A stretch of 64,000 nucleotides of DNA from NCBI RefSeq assembly GCF_905475345.1, contig NC_066587.1, positions 5,849,070 to 5,913,069 on the forward strand. The letters run 5' to 3'. Source of the DNA: Vespula vulgaris. Its lineage: Eukaryota; Arthropoda; Insecta; Hymenoptera; Vespidae. The position numbers and the translations under genes are program-made. The notes below the pieces were generated by a model, which saw only the letters and a list, made by a program, of their open reading frames with translations, did no database searches and was not told the origin of the DNA. Of the stretch, positions 1 through 11,311 are shown piece after piece (position 1 is the stretch's first letter; each line of letters opens with the position of its first letter).

Positions 1-655
1 TTTTAACTCATTATTTAAACGTGGACATGTTTTTAATTTTGTACATTCATCCTCACTGTCCGAAAATTGTTCAAAGACAATTTTTTTTCTATATGTACTT
101 CTCGCATCAAAAGCACTTGTTTTTTGTATGTTTTTCAATCTTTCCTTTTCTTCTATAGAATCTTCCACATATTGTATAAGTGAAGAACTACTTTCTTGAG
201 ATTGTGCTTTAAATACACTTTGACTTGGTAAATCATTTGAGCTTTCCTATATATCAAAGCAATATTATATTTAATTTAATGACATAATAAAAAGAATGAA
301 AAAATAATATAAAATTAATTCTTACAAGGCTTATAACACTATCTACCATTTTACACTCTTTTTTTAAATTTGAAGAAATAAAACTATCACTATCATCATC
401 TGAATCAATAGAAATGTCATATTTTACGTTTGGACTTTTTAAAATATTTTGTTGAGTAGGTGTACTGGAAATAAAATTATATAAAGATTATTTATACTTT
501 AATATTTATTTCTAAATATAATATTTCTAAAGATAATATTTTTAAAGATTAAACGAATACCTAGAGGTTAAATTATCCTTGTTCTGCAGTCGTTTGAAAA
601 ATGTTGTCAACTTTGGAACTCCTGAATTTTGATTAATAGGAAGCTTTTTGGACAT
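1..655 (-). CDS. N-terminal part of an unidentified nuclear-type protein (5' end only; gene runs off the left edge)
   Basis: Three exons read with GT-AG joins that keep frame: 655-561, 464-326 and 246-1, giving 160 residues with no stop; the rest lies beyond position 1. The start is the ATG at 655-653, the first in the exon. The visible part is polar, rich in Ser, Asp, Lys and Gln, and probably disordered. Residues 13-21 read VPKLTTFFK, close to a PCNA-interacting (PIP) box but lacking its Gln. Residues about 48-57 read DISIDSDDDS, a hydrophobic patch followed by acid and Ser, as in SUMO-interacting motifs. Both suggest a DNA repair or replication protein. A start with MSKK, an LTxFF-like element and acidic Ser-rich stretches recalls my memory of insect BLM (RecQ) helicases, but no catalytic domain is in the window, so the name is withheld. 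It is divergent from eas, 1.5 kb apart. Confidence 0.7.
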
Positions 656-2197
656 ATTGACAATTTAATGTTCCACATATAAATACCGTTTACTAACAAA
701 GCTTTGTTTACAAAAACAATGGACTAAAAAGCATTTTTTGAGAGTTCTTTTCACGACTTCATTATTAGAAAACTATAACATTAAATACAATTTAATTAAG
801 TTAAATAAATCTTTAAATCTATACTTTTAAATATAATACGTACATTATGTAAAAACCTTTTATTGTCAAATAAGTTATCGGTTTAGGCGGGAAACTATGT
901 AACAAAAGACCACGTGTATATTTTTATAAACTAGATAGTCAAATCATTTATCAGGTTCTCTATTTGACAATTATATTTGTTACGATAATTTACTATACAT
1001 ATATTCATTAAATGTACAAATATTTTATGTACAATCAATTTCATTTCACGTAAAAAATGGAATTAACTTTCACCGATCACAAATACCTAATTCTATTCAA
1101 AGCTCGAACCATCCACTATGAAGTTAGTAGAAAGTTGCAGTTAATATTGAAATAGAACAATTTGCATTTCGAGATTGCTTTTGTAGATTTCGTCGTAGTT
1201 CAGATCATTCCTCCCTCTAATCAATGATAACTATTTTATAAGTCTGTCGTATACTACTTTATCAATGGACATACTAAATTCTACTGTAATATCAATTAAT
1301 TTTGGAAAATCTTATAAATTAATGTATTGTTATACATGAAAAAAAAAATAATTTTTTTACGATATTAAGAATACATTATTTAAGCCTTTTATAAAGTATA
1401 TCTTTTATCAGTAGAATGTATTCAAATGTAGTAAATGTAATATGTGTAATATATGTCATGACTTATCAAATAAATATTATAATTATTTTATAAGAGTAGT
1501 TAAAAAAAGGATTAAAATAAAAAATAATACTGATCGTTGAATTAATTATATTGAGTTTTAATAGTTTTTTTTTGTGTATAATCGGTGACAGGTATCAAGG
1601 CCCAAAAAACTATTAAAAACATATACGATGTTATCAAAAATTATTATTATATTTTATCTGGGAATACTTTCACTCTGCTGTTTGTCTATAAAGCACATAT
1701 CTACTAATTGGTAATTTTCTCTTAATTAATTAATTAAAAATAATTGAGTATGTTTATCCTATTAATTAATAAAATATTTTATAATTTTTAATAAGGAATT
1801 ATTTATAATATTTCAATATTAAACGTCTGTTCTTTAGGAAATTACTTATTCTTTAAATTGAATGATTAACGAATAAAATGGTCAATGAATTCAAGGTTCT
1901 TAGATTGCTATAGTTCTGCCTTACATGACTATGTGTCACATATTGTTATCAGTACATATATCAATTTGTATAGAGAACATAGTTTTATTACAGCAGAACT
2001 ACTAGTTCTATTACAGCATTTAAAAGGAACTGATACCGGATTTATTTCAAGTTTCTTAAATTTATCTATATAATTTGAAATAATTGAAAATTATATTGTA
2101 GTTATATTTTTTATATTTTACATAATTTTTTATATTTTTTGTTCTTTTATCTGATCTATTTATGTGAACTTTGAACTCTTAGAAACTTACATTAATC
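656..2197. promoter_or_regulatory. Divergent intergenic region between the partial minus-strand gene and eas
   Basis: No coding sequence is supported here. The sequence is very AT-rich. It must hold the promoter of the minus-strand gene and the promoter and any 5' untranslated exons of eas. A single CACGTG E-box lies at 911-916. The stretch 1075-1215 is less AT-rich than its surroundings and may be promoter or leader sequence. Long T runs occur near 1340-1360 and 1565. Transcription starts cannot be fixed from sequence alone. Confidence 0.45.
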
Positions 2198-3860
2198 ATG
2201 GAAGAAAATTATAAAGAAGTACATCTCGATATCACACTAGATGAAAATGATGTTAAAACTGGAGCCATAGAAATTATAAAGCAAATAAGACCATCTTGGC
2301 CATTGGATCAACTACAATTCAAGGTAAGATCAGCAAATAATATATATTATCATTTTATTTGCTTATATAATATCGATTTTATAATATGTTTAGAATTAAA
2401 TTTATTAGTTATTTTATTATTTATTATAGTTATTAGCTATTTATTTATTAGTTAAATTTATTATCTATTAAAATATTAATATAACTATTATAGAAAGTAA
2501 TGTATAATTTTTATAAATTTGATTTAATATTTTACAGTTTTTTAATCATGGAATAACTAATAAACTTGTAGGATTGTGGTATCCAGGTTATTACAATGAT
2601 ATGGTTTTAATTAGAATTTATGGGCATAAAACAGATTTGTTTGTTAATCGAAAAAGTGAAAAAAAAGCTATTAAGGTAGGTAAAAAATATAACTTTGCAA
2701 TTATGAAATGTTTTTATTAATTATATATAATTATATTTATGAAATATAAATCATATATTACAGATATTACATAAAATTGGTTTTACACATTCCCTTTATG
2801 CAACATTTAATAATGGTTTTGCCTATGAATTTCTTGAGGGTGATATACTTACCACTGAAACTGTTAAACAACCAGAAATTTATAAATTAGTAGCTAAACG
2901 AATGGCAGAGATGCATACAATCGAACTTAATCAAGGTGAAGTATGCAAGGAACCAATTATTTGGAAAAAAATTGAAAAATTTATGGAGTTTATGCCTAAA
3001 AAATTTTCTAATCCTTGTAAACAATTAAGGTAATTAATATTATGATATTTATATATACAATTATATATTTTTCTAATATACGTATAATATGTTAATTTAT
3101 ATCATTATCTAGATTTGTGAAATTAATAAAGCCTTATACCGTATTAGAAAAAGAATATCAGTTTTTAAAGGAACAATTGTCAAATTTAAATAATTCTGTA
3201 GTATATGCACATAACGATCTTTTATTATCAAATATAATTTATAATCAAAAGAAAAATAGTATAACTTTCATTGATTATGAATATACTGGATATAACTATC
3301 AAGCCTTTGATATAGCCAACCATTTTATAGAGTTTGGAGGTAATTAAAGCCTATCTTAATATTTTCAGTGTTTATTTGCATGAAAGTAAAATTGATAGAA
3401 TCAATTTAATTTATATTTTTAGGTATTGATCCTCCTGACTATTCCTTATATCCTAAAGAAAGTTTACAAAAAGCATGGTTAAAAATATATTTAGAATCAT
3501 ATTATAAGAGAAATAATATACTTGAAAGTGAAATTGACCAATTATATATTCAAGTGAATAAATTTGTTCACTTAACACACTTTTTTTGGGGTTGTTGGTC
3601 TCTTATACAAAGCCAATATTCATATATCGATTATGATTTTTTGGGGTAAGTAAAATTAGTAAACATTTACTATTTCTATTCTATTTATTTACTATGAATG
3701 AAAACATTTTTACAACTATCACGAAACTAAAGCAAGATTTGTTGTTCAAAGTACAAATGAATTTATTTTTGTCGAGGAATCGTATATTTAATTATAAAAC
3801 TTTTTCAGGTATGCAGCAACAAGATTCAATGAATATTTTAAAAACAAGACAAATTTTTAA
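2198..3860 (+). CDS. eas: Ethanolamine kinase (Easily shocked)
   Basis: Ethanolamine kinase phosphorylates ethanolamine with ATP in the cytosol, the first step of the CDP-ethanolamine (Kennedy) pathway to phosphatidylethanolamine. Six exons (2198-2323, 2538-2675, 2764-3029, 3113-3339, 3423-3645, 3809-3860) join in frame to 343 residues, about the family length. The choline/ethanolamine kinase signature is clear: the catalytic HxDxxxxN loop is H210, D212, N217 (HNDLLLSN), followed by IDYEY (metal-binding D231) and the FDxANHFxE segment. The N-terminal part has the NGITNKL-type nucleotide loop (here HGITNKL). The ATG at 2198 heads the exon with an in-frame stop context upstream. Lobe follows on the same strand 1.7 kb later with its own promoter region. 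In flies eas mutants are bang-sensitive, hence the name. An alternative upstream first exon cannot be excluded. Confidence 0.94.
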
Positions 3861-4079
3861 TTTATAATGAGAAGAAACCAATTAAATCAACTACTGATGT
3901 CATTTATATAAACATTCCATATAATTTATATATTACAAAACTTTTTTATTTTCAATTTTCTATATAAGCAAAAAATTAATATATTTCGTAAAATTCTTCA
4001 TGGTATTACAAATGCTATCTTATATGTATAGATAAATATATAAAGGTTTCAATAGTTTATTGTGTAGTGTTGTTATATA

Positions 4080-4085
4080 AATAAA
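4080..4085 (+). terminator. Candidate poly(A) signal of eas
   Basis: AATAAA lies 220 bases after the eas stop, followed within about 30 bases by GT- and T-rich sequence. It is the best placed signal before the Lobe promoter region, but AT-rich DNA yields many AATAAA by chance. Confidence 0.5.
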
Positions 4086-4466
4086 AGTTGTTTCAAATTC
4101 TCCGCATTTTTCTTTTATTATATTTTTCACATAATATAAGTTTAAAATTTGTGAAAATGTATAAATAATAAAAAATGTGATAAATTAATTTATCCGAAGC
4201 TTGCGAGTAAAATTTAAATATTGCTTCAAATCGCGGGTTATGTCGATAATTATATTTCGAATAAATTTTAATAATGACATTAATTGTGGAATATTCACAG
4301 TTGATATCAATTTTTTAAATATATATATCACTGTTTCAATATTTAACATACTATATTTAAAAATAAACAATAAAATTTAATAACTCATTTCTTTCATACG
4401 TATTTAGACTGTCATGTATTACAATCGATCAATTGACTAGCGAGTATGTTTTTGTCTAGTACGACC

Positions 4467-4498
4467 ACGTACGTATGTACATATGTACATATGTATGT
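4467..4498. repeat. Imperfect 32-bp dyad of GTAC/ATGT units
   Basis: Centred between 4482 and 4483; 14 of 16 positions on each side are complementary, the core GTACATATGTAC being perfect. It is built of TACG/ATGT simple-sequence units, so its symmetry may follow from the repeat itself. It sits between the eas poly(A) signal and the Lobe promoter region. Confidence 0.5.
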
Positions 4499-4923
4499 AC
4501 GTATTCATAAATCAGTGTATATTTTTAGTGAGTACTTTTGGTGTTTCTCTCCAAGATCCGTAAATACATATGATATGTATTCCTATTTTTCTTGCATCGC
4601 TTATTCTAATTATATCATAGACATTTTGTAGAACTATTATCGTGAAAATAACGAAGAAAAAATTAATAAATATTTATATAAAAGCAAAATAGAGTTATTT
4701 AAAACAGACCGATAAAAACTTTTCATAAAACCAAATCTTTATGATACACTTGTCACTATATCTTTTAAAATAAATCCTATCATAAAAACCGATATGATAG
4801 GCAAATAAAGCGAGTAAGACAAAAGTCGCGTTCAAAAAAGAGTGAAAATTATATTTAATCCGGAAATATTGTTGAAATAGAATTAGCTTATCTTCATTTA
4901 ATTTTCTATCTCACTTGCGTTCA

Positions 4924-4927
<4 letters not shown>

Positions 4928-4964
<37 letters not shown>

Positions 4965-5050
4965 CTTCTCTCTCTCTTCCCCCTCTCTCTCTCCCCCTTT
5001 CTCTTTCTCGCTTTCTCTCTCTTTCTCTCTTTCTCCTTTCCCTCCCACAC
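4928..5050. repeat. (TC)n-rich pyrimidine tract upstream of Lobe
   Basis: A near-pure TC run at about 4928-4960 continues as interrupted CT-rich sequence to about 5050. It marks the switch from AT-rich intergenic DNA to the CpG-bearing Lobe promoter region. GA/TC tracts of this sort are binding sites for GAGA-type factors in flies; that role here is inference. Confidence 0.85.
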
Positions 5051-5587
5051 TCTTCTCATTGCTCTTTCACTGTAATACCCGTATGGAAAATGTTAAGAAA
5101 ACAACACGCATGAAAGAAGACACTCATTTATATACACGTACGTACATCGGTCGTGTATACGTGTATAAGAGTTTAGTGAAGAGCGGAGTGGAGGGGAAGA
5201 ACGAATCGTGTATTCCCACACGTGTGTGAAAAGCTTCGCATTGCTCCGGCAACTCGCACACTGTGCGTTGACCTACTGTTTCGCTGTTCGAACACGTATA
5301 TATCTGTCTCTGTTCTGTGTAAACTACTGGCAATTTTTCAATAACCAAATACCGGAATATCGATAGAAATCAGAGGAATCGTTTGTTGAATGACATTGCA
5401 TGAAAATTATCGTAGAAAATTAAAGGAAAACCGGTACGAGCTATAGCCGAAGAGGATATATTTTATTCGGTAAAGAAGTTTCTTTGTTAGCACTGATCAT
5501 CGCACTGAGGGGGATACATCGAAACAGAGGAAATTCCTTTTTCTCGAAGGAAAAGTTAACCGTTTTAAACGGAAAATCTTGTATAAA
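5051..5587 (+). promoter_or_regulatory. Promoter and 5' leader region of Lobe
   Basis: This block is clearly less AT-rich than its flanks and ends at the Lobe start codon. It contains a ten-base palindrome at 5217-5226 with a CACGTG E-box at 5219-5224. No splice pair or TATA/Inr combination stands out, so the transcription start is not placed; the last 200 or so bases are probably 5' untranslated sequence. Confidence 0.45.
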
Positions 5588-8131
5588 ATGCACGCCACTT
5601 GTAAGTGCTTGAATGTTTCTATAAGATCTAAGGGAAATGAATTAAAAAGACTTCCAATCGACGAAATTGAACTGACCGATCACGAAAGGGCCGACGCTTT
5701 CTTTCGAGAGGTAGGATTACGTTTGTATTTTCTCATCATTCATTGTAAGATTTATCGTACTGTTAATTTATCTTCTTTACATATTTATAGTTGTTATTAG
5801 GATTTCAATTAAGTGCAACATATAGATTTTACATTGTTTGTATCTTATTATCTTAATTTTTATAATTTAGTTTGTATTTTATTGTTGTGCCTGTAATATT
5901 GTTAATTATTTGATTTATCTTTATTCTTAAATTTGAAATAATAAATTTAGATTTAAAAATAATTAAGTTTTATTATTTTTATATAAATATATAGAATATT
6001 AATTTATGCTTTGTATGTTATTCCATTGTTTATATATTTAATATTGTATAATTTTTTTAATATCATAAGATAATATTGATTATTGCATCATCAATATAAT
6101 TATATACTTCAATAGAAGAAATATTTTTTTATTTCAGGAACTTGCAACAATTAAAGATTTGGAAGTTATTACTAAAGAACAACAAGGTTTAGTGGAAATA
6201 AGAAATGTTGGAACTTGGATTATTCATCGTTGTCTCAATTGTTCAATATATACTCATGCCGTACATAGGGAATATGGTGCTGCCTTAGTTCTCATTAATA
6301 TTAACATGATTGTAAGTACATGTATATTTCATAAGATGTTCTGTGCATTTAAATCGTGGAACTTTATAGTTCTATTATTTATTTTTTTCATTACAATAGT
6401 ACAAATTGTTAAAATAATATTTATATCTTCTCCCTCTATTTTTACGGAAAGTATGAGTTATCAAGTATATATATAGATAAATATTTTTTGTACTTTATCA
6501 CATTATTTCATGATTCATAATGTTGTTAGAGATGAAGTATCTGATAAGTAAATAGGACAATTATATCAAGAGAGATTATCTTTGGCCTAGGAGTTATCTT
6601 TTCTTCTTATTTACTGTATTTACCTAATTAAATACAACAACAAATGATTGAAAAAAATGGTGAATTAATGTATGAATTTATATTTTATAAATTTATTAAT
6701 TTTGTGCATGTAATTCTTTTTTTCTTCATGGTTTTATATTATTATTATATATTTAATTTAAATATATTTTTATAGACCTCATCAGAAGAAATAGAACGAT
6801 TGAAATCTAATATTGATTATAGTAATGTCTTCAGAATAGTAATTGATCGAAGTACTTTTGATGATCTTGATTATTTGCAACCACCTAATAAATTTTCTGG
6901 TAAGCTTTAAAATTTACATTTTAATGCGTATGTAATGATTTATATTTTTAAAGCTAAGCATTATTTTTATTCCATTTAAATAGTATCACAATTATTAAGT
7001 GCTACACAAGTGGCATTGGGTTGTCTTCATCAACAACTTGAAGAAGCTGTACAAAGGCAAGCTACAGATGTTGAAGAAAAGATACGTAATTTTACTGCAG
7101 AACAGTATCAATTGTTAGAACAGTTTCGTGAGAAAGCACATAATGAATATCGGTTATTGACAAGGTAAAATACTAATATTATATATTTTAATGCATAGAG
7201 AGTTGTTGATAGTAATATGTAATCATTATTTCAATATTTTCAGCTTATTACTTAATGGTGAAGAACTAAAAAGGCTGACTGATAATACAGAAACTCCACG
7301 GCAGACTTCTGATGATATTAAAGAAAATATAACTTCAAGAACTAATGCAAAAAATATAAAATCACACAGAACAACGAATGATGCAGCATATGTTATTCAA
7401 ACTAATATTAAATGTGAACCAACTGTAATGTCTTCTAATGTACACATTGTAAGGAATTATTTACGTATATCTTTATACGTCTGGTAATGAATATTTATGT
7501 AAAATCATTAAATTGTTTTTATGATATTTTATAGAATAATAGTATAGAAAAACAAGATGTCTATGCAAAAGAGCCAAACAGTTTTGACACAGAAGCTTTG
7601 TTTCCACTTGAAGGAATGGAAGATACATCAACTCCTGATCATCTTCGATCTTCGGAAGAAGAATCAGATACTGATGGTGACTATTATTAATAATTTGTTT
7701 TTCTTTATGTATTGCAATTTTTAAAAATATTTTATTTATTGACTTTTATTATATCATTATATAAGTAAAAACTTTAACAGATTCGGGCCAAGATGAAGGT
7801 ATTCATATGCATAGAGGTCAAAGAGGTGGACATCCTACATTAGCCAAATCCTTGCCTGTTAATGTACCAACTTTTCCTGCGTTTATTCGAAAAGCAATTC
7901 CAGATCAAGGTGATGATCAGGTAAGAAATAACATTTTATGTTCAAATTTGAATATATCAAGTAATAAAAATTGTCTTACATTATATAAAATCTTAAATAT
8001 ATTTTCAGCTATCAAGGGATCCACTTGATCCACATAATATTCGAGCTTCTATTAAAGCATTAGCTAAGAGTGTTCATGGTGATACAGTCTTTGGAGATTT
8101 ACCACGTCCACGATTTTCTACTCAGATCTGA
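5588..8131 (+). CDS. Lobe: Lobe, the insect PRAS40 (AKT1S1) orthologue; TORC1 regulator
   Basis: PRAS40 binds Raptor, restrains TORC1, and is released upon phosphorylation by Akt and capture by 14-3-3. Eight exons (5588-5710, 6138-6311, 6776-6899, 6984-7164, 7244-7448, 7535-7676, 7781-7920, 8009-8131) join in frame to 403 residues. Family hallmarks: acidic Ser-rich stretch about 306-322; KSLPVNVP at 339-346, matching the human KSLPVSVP segment; and FGDLPRPRFST ending at T401, matching the human Akt-site segment (RxRxxT). A TOS-like motif, FPLEG, lies at 292-296. The N-terminal 270 residues are absent from vertebrate PRAS40 and carry C5-x-C7 and C73-x-x-C76, like a GFA/CENP-V zinc site. Start: the ATG at 5588 is the first in the exon. 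Odd: the frame ends TQI-stop just after the Akt site, while the +1 frame beyond encodes a PRAS40-like tail. Confidence 0.9.
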
Positions 8132-11100
8132 TTTGCGAAGAATTAAAAAATAGAAAACGAAAAGAAAAAGAAAAAGAAACAAAAAAAAAACAAAAAAGTG
8201 GTATTATATTGTCACATACAATTTAAAAAAAATTCATATATGATTGATAATTATTATGTCATACAGTACTCACTTAATCTTTGCTTTCTTTTCAATGAAT
8301 GTTATACAGAAATTATGTATAAATTCGAAATATAAAACGATATTAGATGTTCGGGATAGCATACTTCCTATATGTATTATGGAAAAAATTAATGACATCT
8401 TGGATTTCAAGATATGTTAGATTATTTAGAAAATATATTATTGTGAAAGTGTCTCCAATTAATGGATAAAAATAATTGAATATATGTTACGTATTTCTAA
8501 GATGATTCGTAAAATGGATTACTAAATCATTGAGATTAAAAAGGTGGATTAAAGTGAATTGAGATTTTATGATACCACAATAAAGTAAATATTACAAATA
8601 TTAATAGGATATTATATAGAAAAGTTAAAGATTTTTGCATTATGATTGCATTATTGAGTGTTATAATCATGTTGATGAAAGTAGACGTTTTTCTTACGGT
8701 AGTTTAAGAAAAAGAATATATGGTCAGTTTTCTGTCATTAATTGATGAAAGTGAAATAATTTCTATTTGTAATATTCGATCCAAGAAAGAAATTTTTATT
8801 TAACAAAAACATTCTGTATGTTTCGTATAACGATGTTATAAAAATCTATTTTAGAAATGAAACAAAGATATTAAAATAATAGAAATTTAATAAAGTATTC
8901 CTTCCATTATGTTACAAAAACAAATAAGAGAGGAATGAAAAAATCGATATCAACATATATTACATAATTGAATACAAATTATTTGAATAGAATGTTTCAA
9001 TAAAATTAATGATAAATGTTAATTAATAATTGCTTGTGTAAGATAAAAAATAATTACAAATTATTTTACTGAAATTGCTATATTGTAATAAGTAATTCTA
9101 AATACTGTATGTGAGTAAATTAATATATAACTTGTGACTGAAATTTTGTAAAAATATAGTGCAGATTTTTTTACATATGTAATGAACTATATAAAATTTA
9201 CGTAAAAAAAATTAATACAGCTTTTTAGACTTATATCATATATACATATACATACAGACTGTTCTTACAAACAATATTTTTTTATTAATTTTATTATGGT
9301 TTGAAATTTAATTTTTTACTATGGAAAAAGATGCTTTTTGTAAAATATAAAAACATTTTAATAGAAAAATTTCACTTTGATAAAACTGTAACTAACAAAT
9401 AATATATGACCATTAGATATCATAGTTTCATTGTTAAAAATTATTTACAATTACATTTATTTGATAAATAACTGTAATATTGCTATCATAATATAGCATG
9501 TAAAGCATTCATCTCATTAAGAAAGCTTTATTTCTTATGAAGTTTTTCAATATGATGTCTTTCATTAAATTTTATAAACATATTTTTATGAATCAATGAA
9601 AATACTAAATAGAATGTGCACCTGTGGTGCCTCTTAAATAAATAGTTTGTTTATATTAAACATATTATGATTTATACTAACTGCAAGAATATTTTGCATT
9701 AATATTATTATTAAAAAAAAAAAACAAATTTAAAATAGAAATAGAACTTAAATTAGAAAAATGCAGTTTGCTAGCAGGACATATAAATTCGAACCTATAA
9801 AACTATAAATTTTGATATATGTACACATATTTTATCTTTATTATTATCAACATCAAATGTTTATATTTAAGTCAATGCAATGTGTCATTCTTATAATAAT
9901 ATTAGTGCTATTGACATAGTTTATACAGATTAAATACCATAAAATATTAGAACTACTAAATTCGTAATTTTTAAAATATTTTGATTACATAACTTGCAAT
10001 GAAAATTATATGCTGTTTTATAGTGAACTTTATGACAAATAAGCACATGTAAGTCATTCCAATGACAAACTGCATTGTATCATTTGTACTGAACTTAATT
10101 TATATCAAGGCATTAATAATGGTAAATGATTACATACAAAATGAAAGCTCCTGTAGTGCCTTCGAAAAATTATATACCTTTGTTAAAATAATACTTTTAT
10201 ATTGATGACAGTTAAACAATGACAAAGAGAAACAAGATAGATTCTTATTATTAAGGTACTGAAATATGCAATGATACACACTAGATAAGTTAAATAATTA
10301 TTTGTTTTCTATTAAAAGGAGTGTATGTGCTATCTATTGTTTTATTAATTTAGTTTACATATGTTGAGGTTTTTTGTTTGTGTTATAAATTTTTAATAAA
10401 GTATTATATCTACTGCATATACAATTGTACAAATGATATTTTGTATCATTACCATGTGATAATAAAAAGTACGAATATTCACAATAATAATATTGTTTCC
10501 TCTGTATTTCACATATATTCTGTTCAAATTATTAGTAAATTATTTTATTCAATTATCTCGCGACTCTCTTGTATACTTCGTGTACAATTCTCTACTGATA
10601 TAAAAAAAAAATCAAGAACTGAAATTTTGATATATAACCCGAAAGTAATAATAAATTATAACTGAAAATAATAATATATATTTCATTTAAATATTATTTT
10701 CATTCATTCTATATAAGGCAAGTGCCAATTCTTATATAAAAAATGTTTGTAGAGGATAGTAGGTACTACCACTGTGAAGACCAAGTATACTTATACATCG
10801 CCCTCTTTCCTAAAAAATCAATATTACCTTTTTTAATTAGAATATAATAAAATACGATTAAAATATATAAATAAAATATGCAATTGTGATAAAATAAAAA
10901 ATGCAATTTATGATGCAACTGAAAAAGAAGATATTAGACACGTTTCATTTAATTAAAATATGCTAATTAGTGTTAGTTATGGTTATACATGAAATCTATG
11001 GATTGCATATAAAATATTAATATGTAATGTTAAATTCGTATGAATCATTACACTATTATTTTATAAGAAATTATTTTAATAAAAAAGTATAAAAACATTA

Positions 11101-11311
11101 ATTTTATATGAATAATAAAAATTCATGTATAGAAACGTAGTGCACATTTACTGAATAACATAGTAATGTCCTTAGTAATACTTCACAATAATTAATATAG
11201 TATGTTTCGCATAATTCTATAAATTTTAATGTTATTAACCACAGACAATGGCAGTTGGAATATTAAAAATATTTCTAGGTTTAATGCCATTATTAAAAAT
11301 TAATAGAAAAT
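8132..11311. other. Convergent intergenic region between Lobe and eIF3m (3' UTRs)
   Basis: No coding sequence is supported. The DNA is extremely AT-rich. The first bases after the Lobe stop are A-rich (8140-8200). It should contain the Lobe 3' UTR on the plus strand (AATAAA candidates at 8889-8894 and 8999-9004, among others) and the eIF3m 3' UTR on the minus strand (AATAAA read as TTTATT at 10341-10346 is one candidate). No terminal repeats or RNA gene were seen. Confidence 0.5.
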
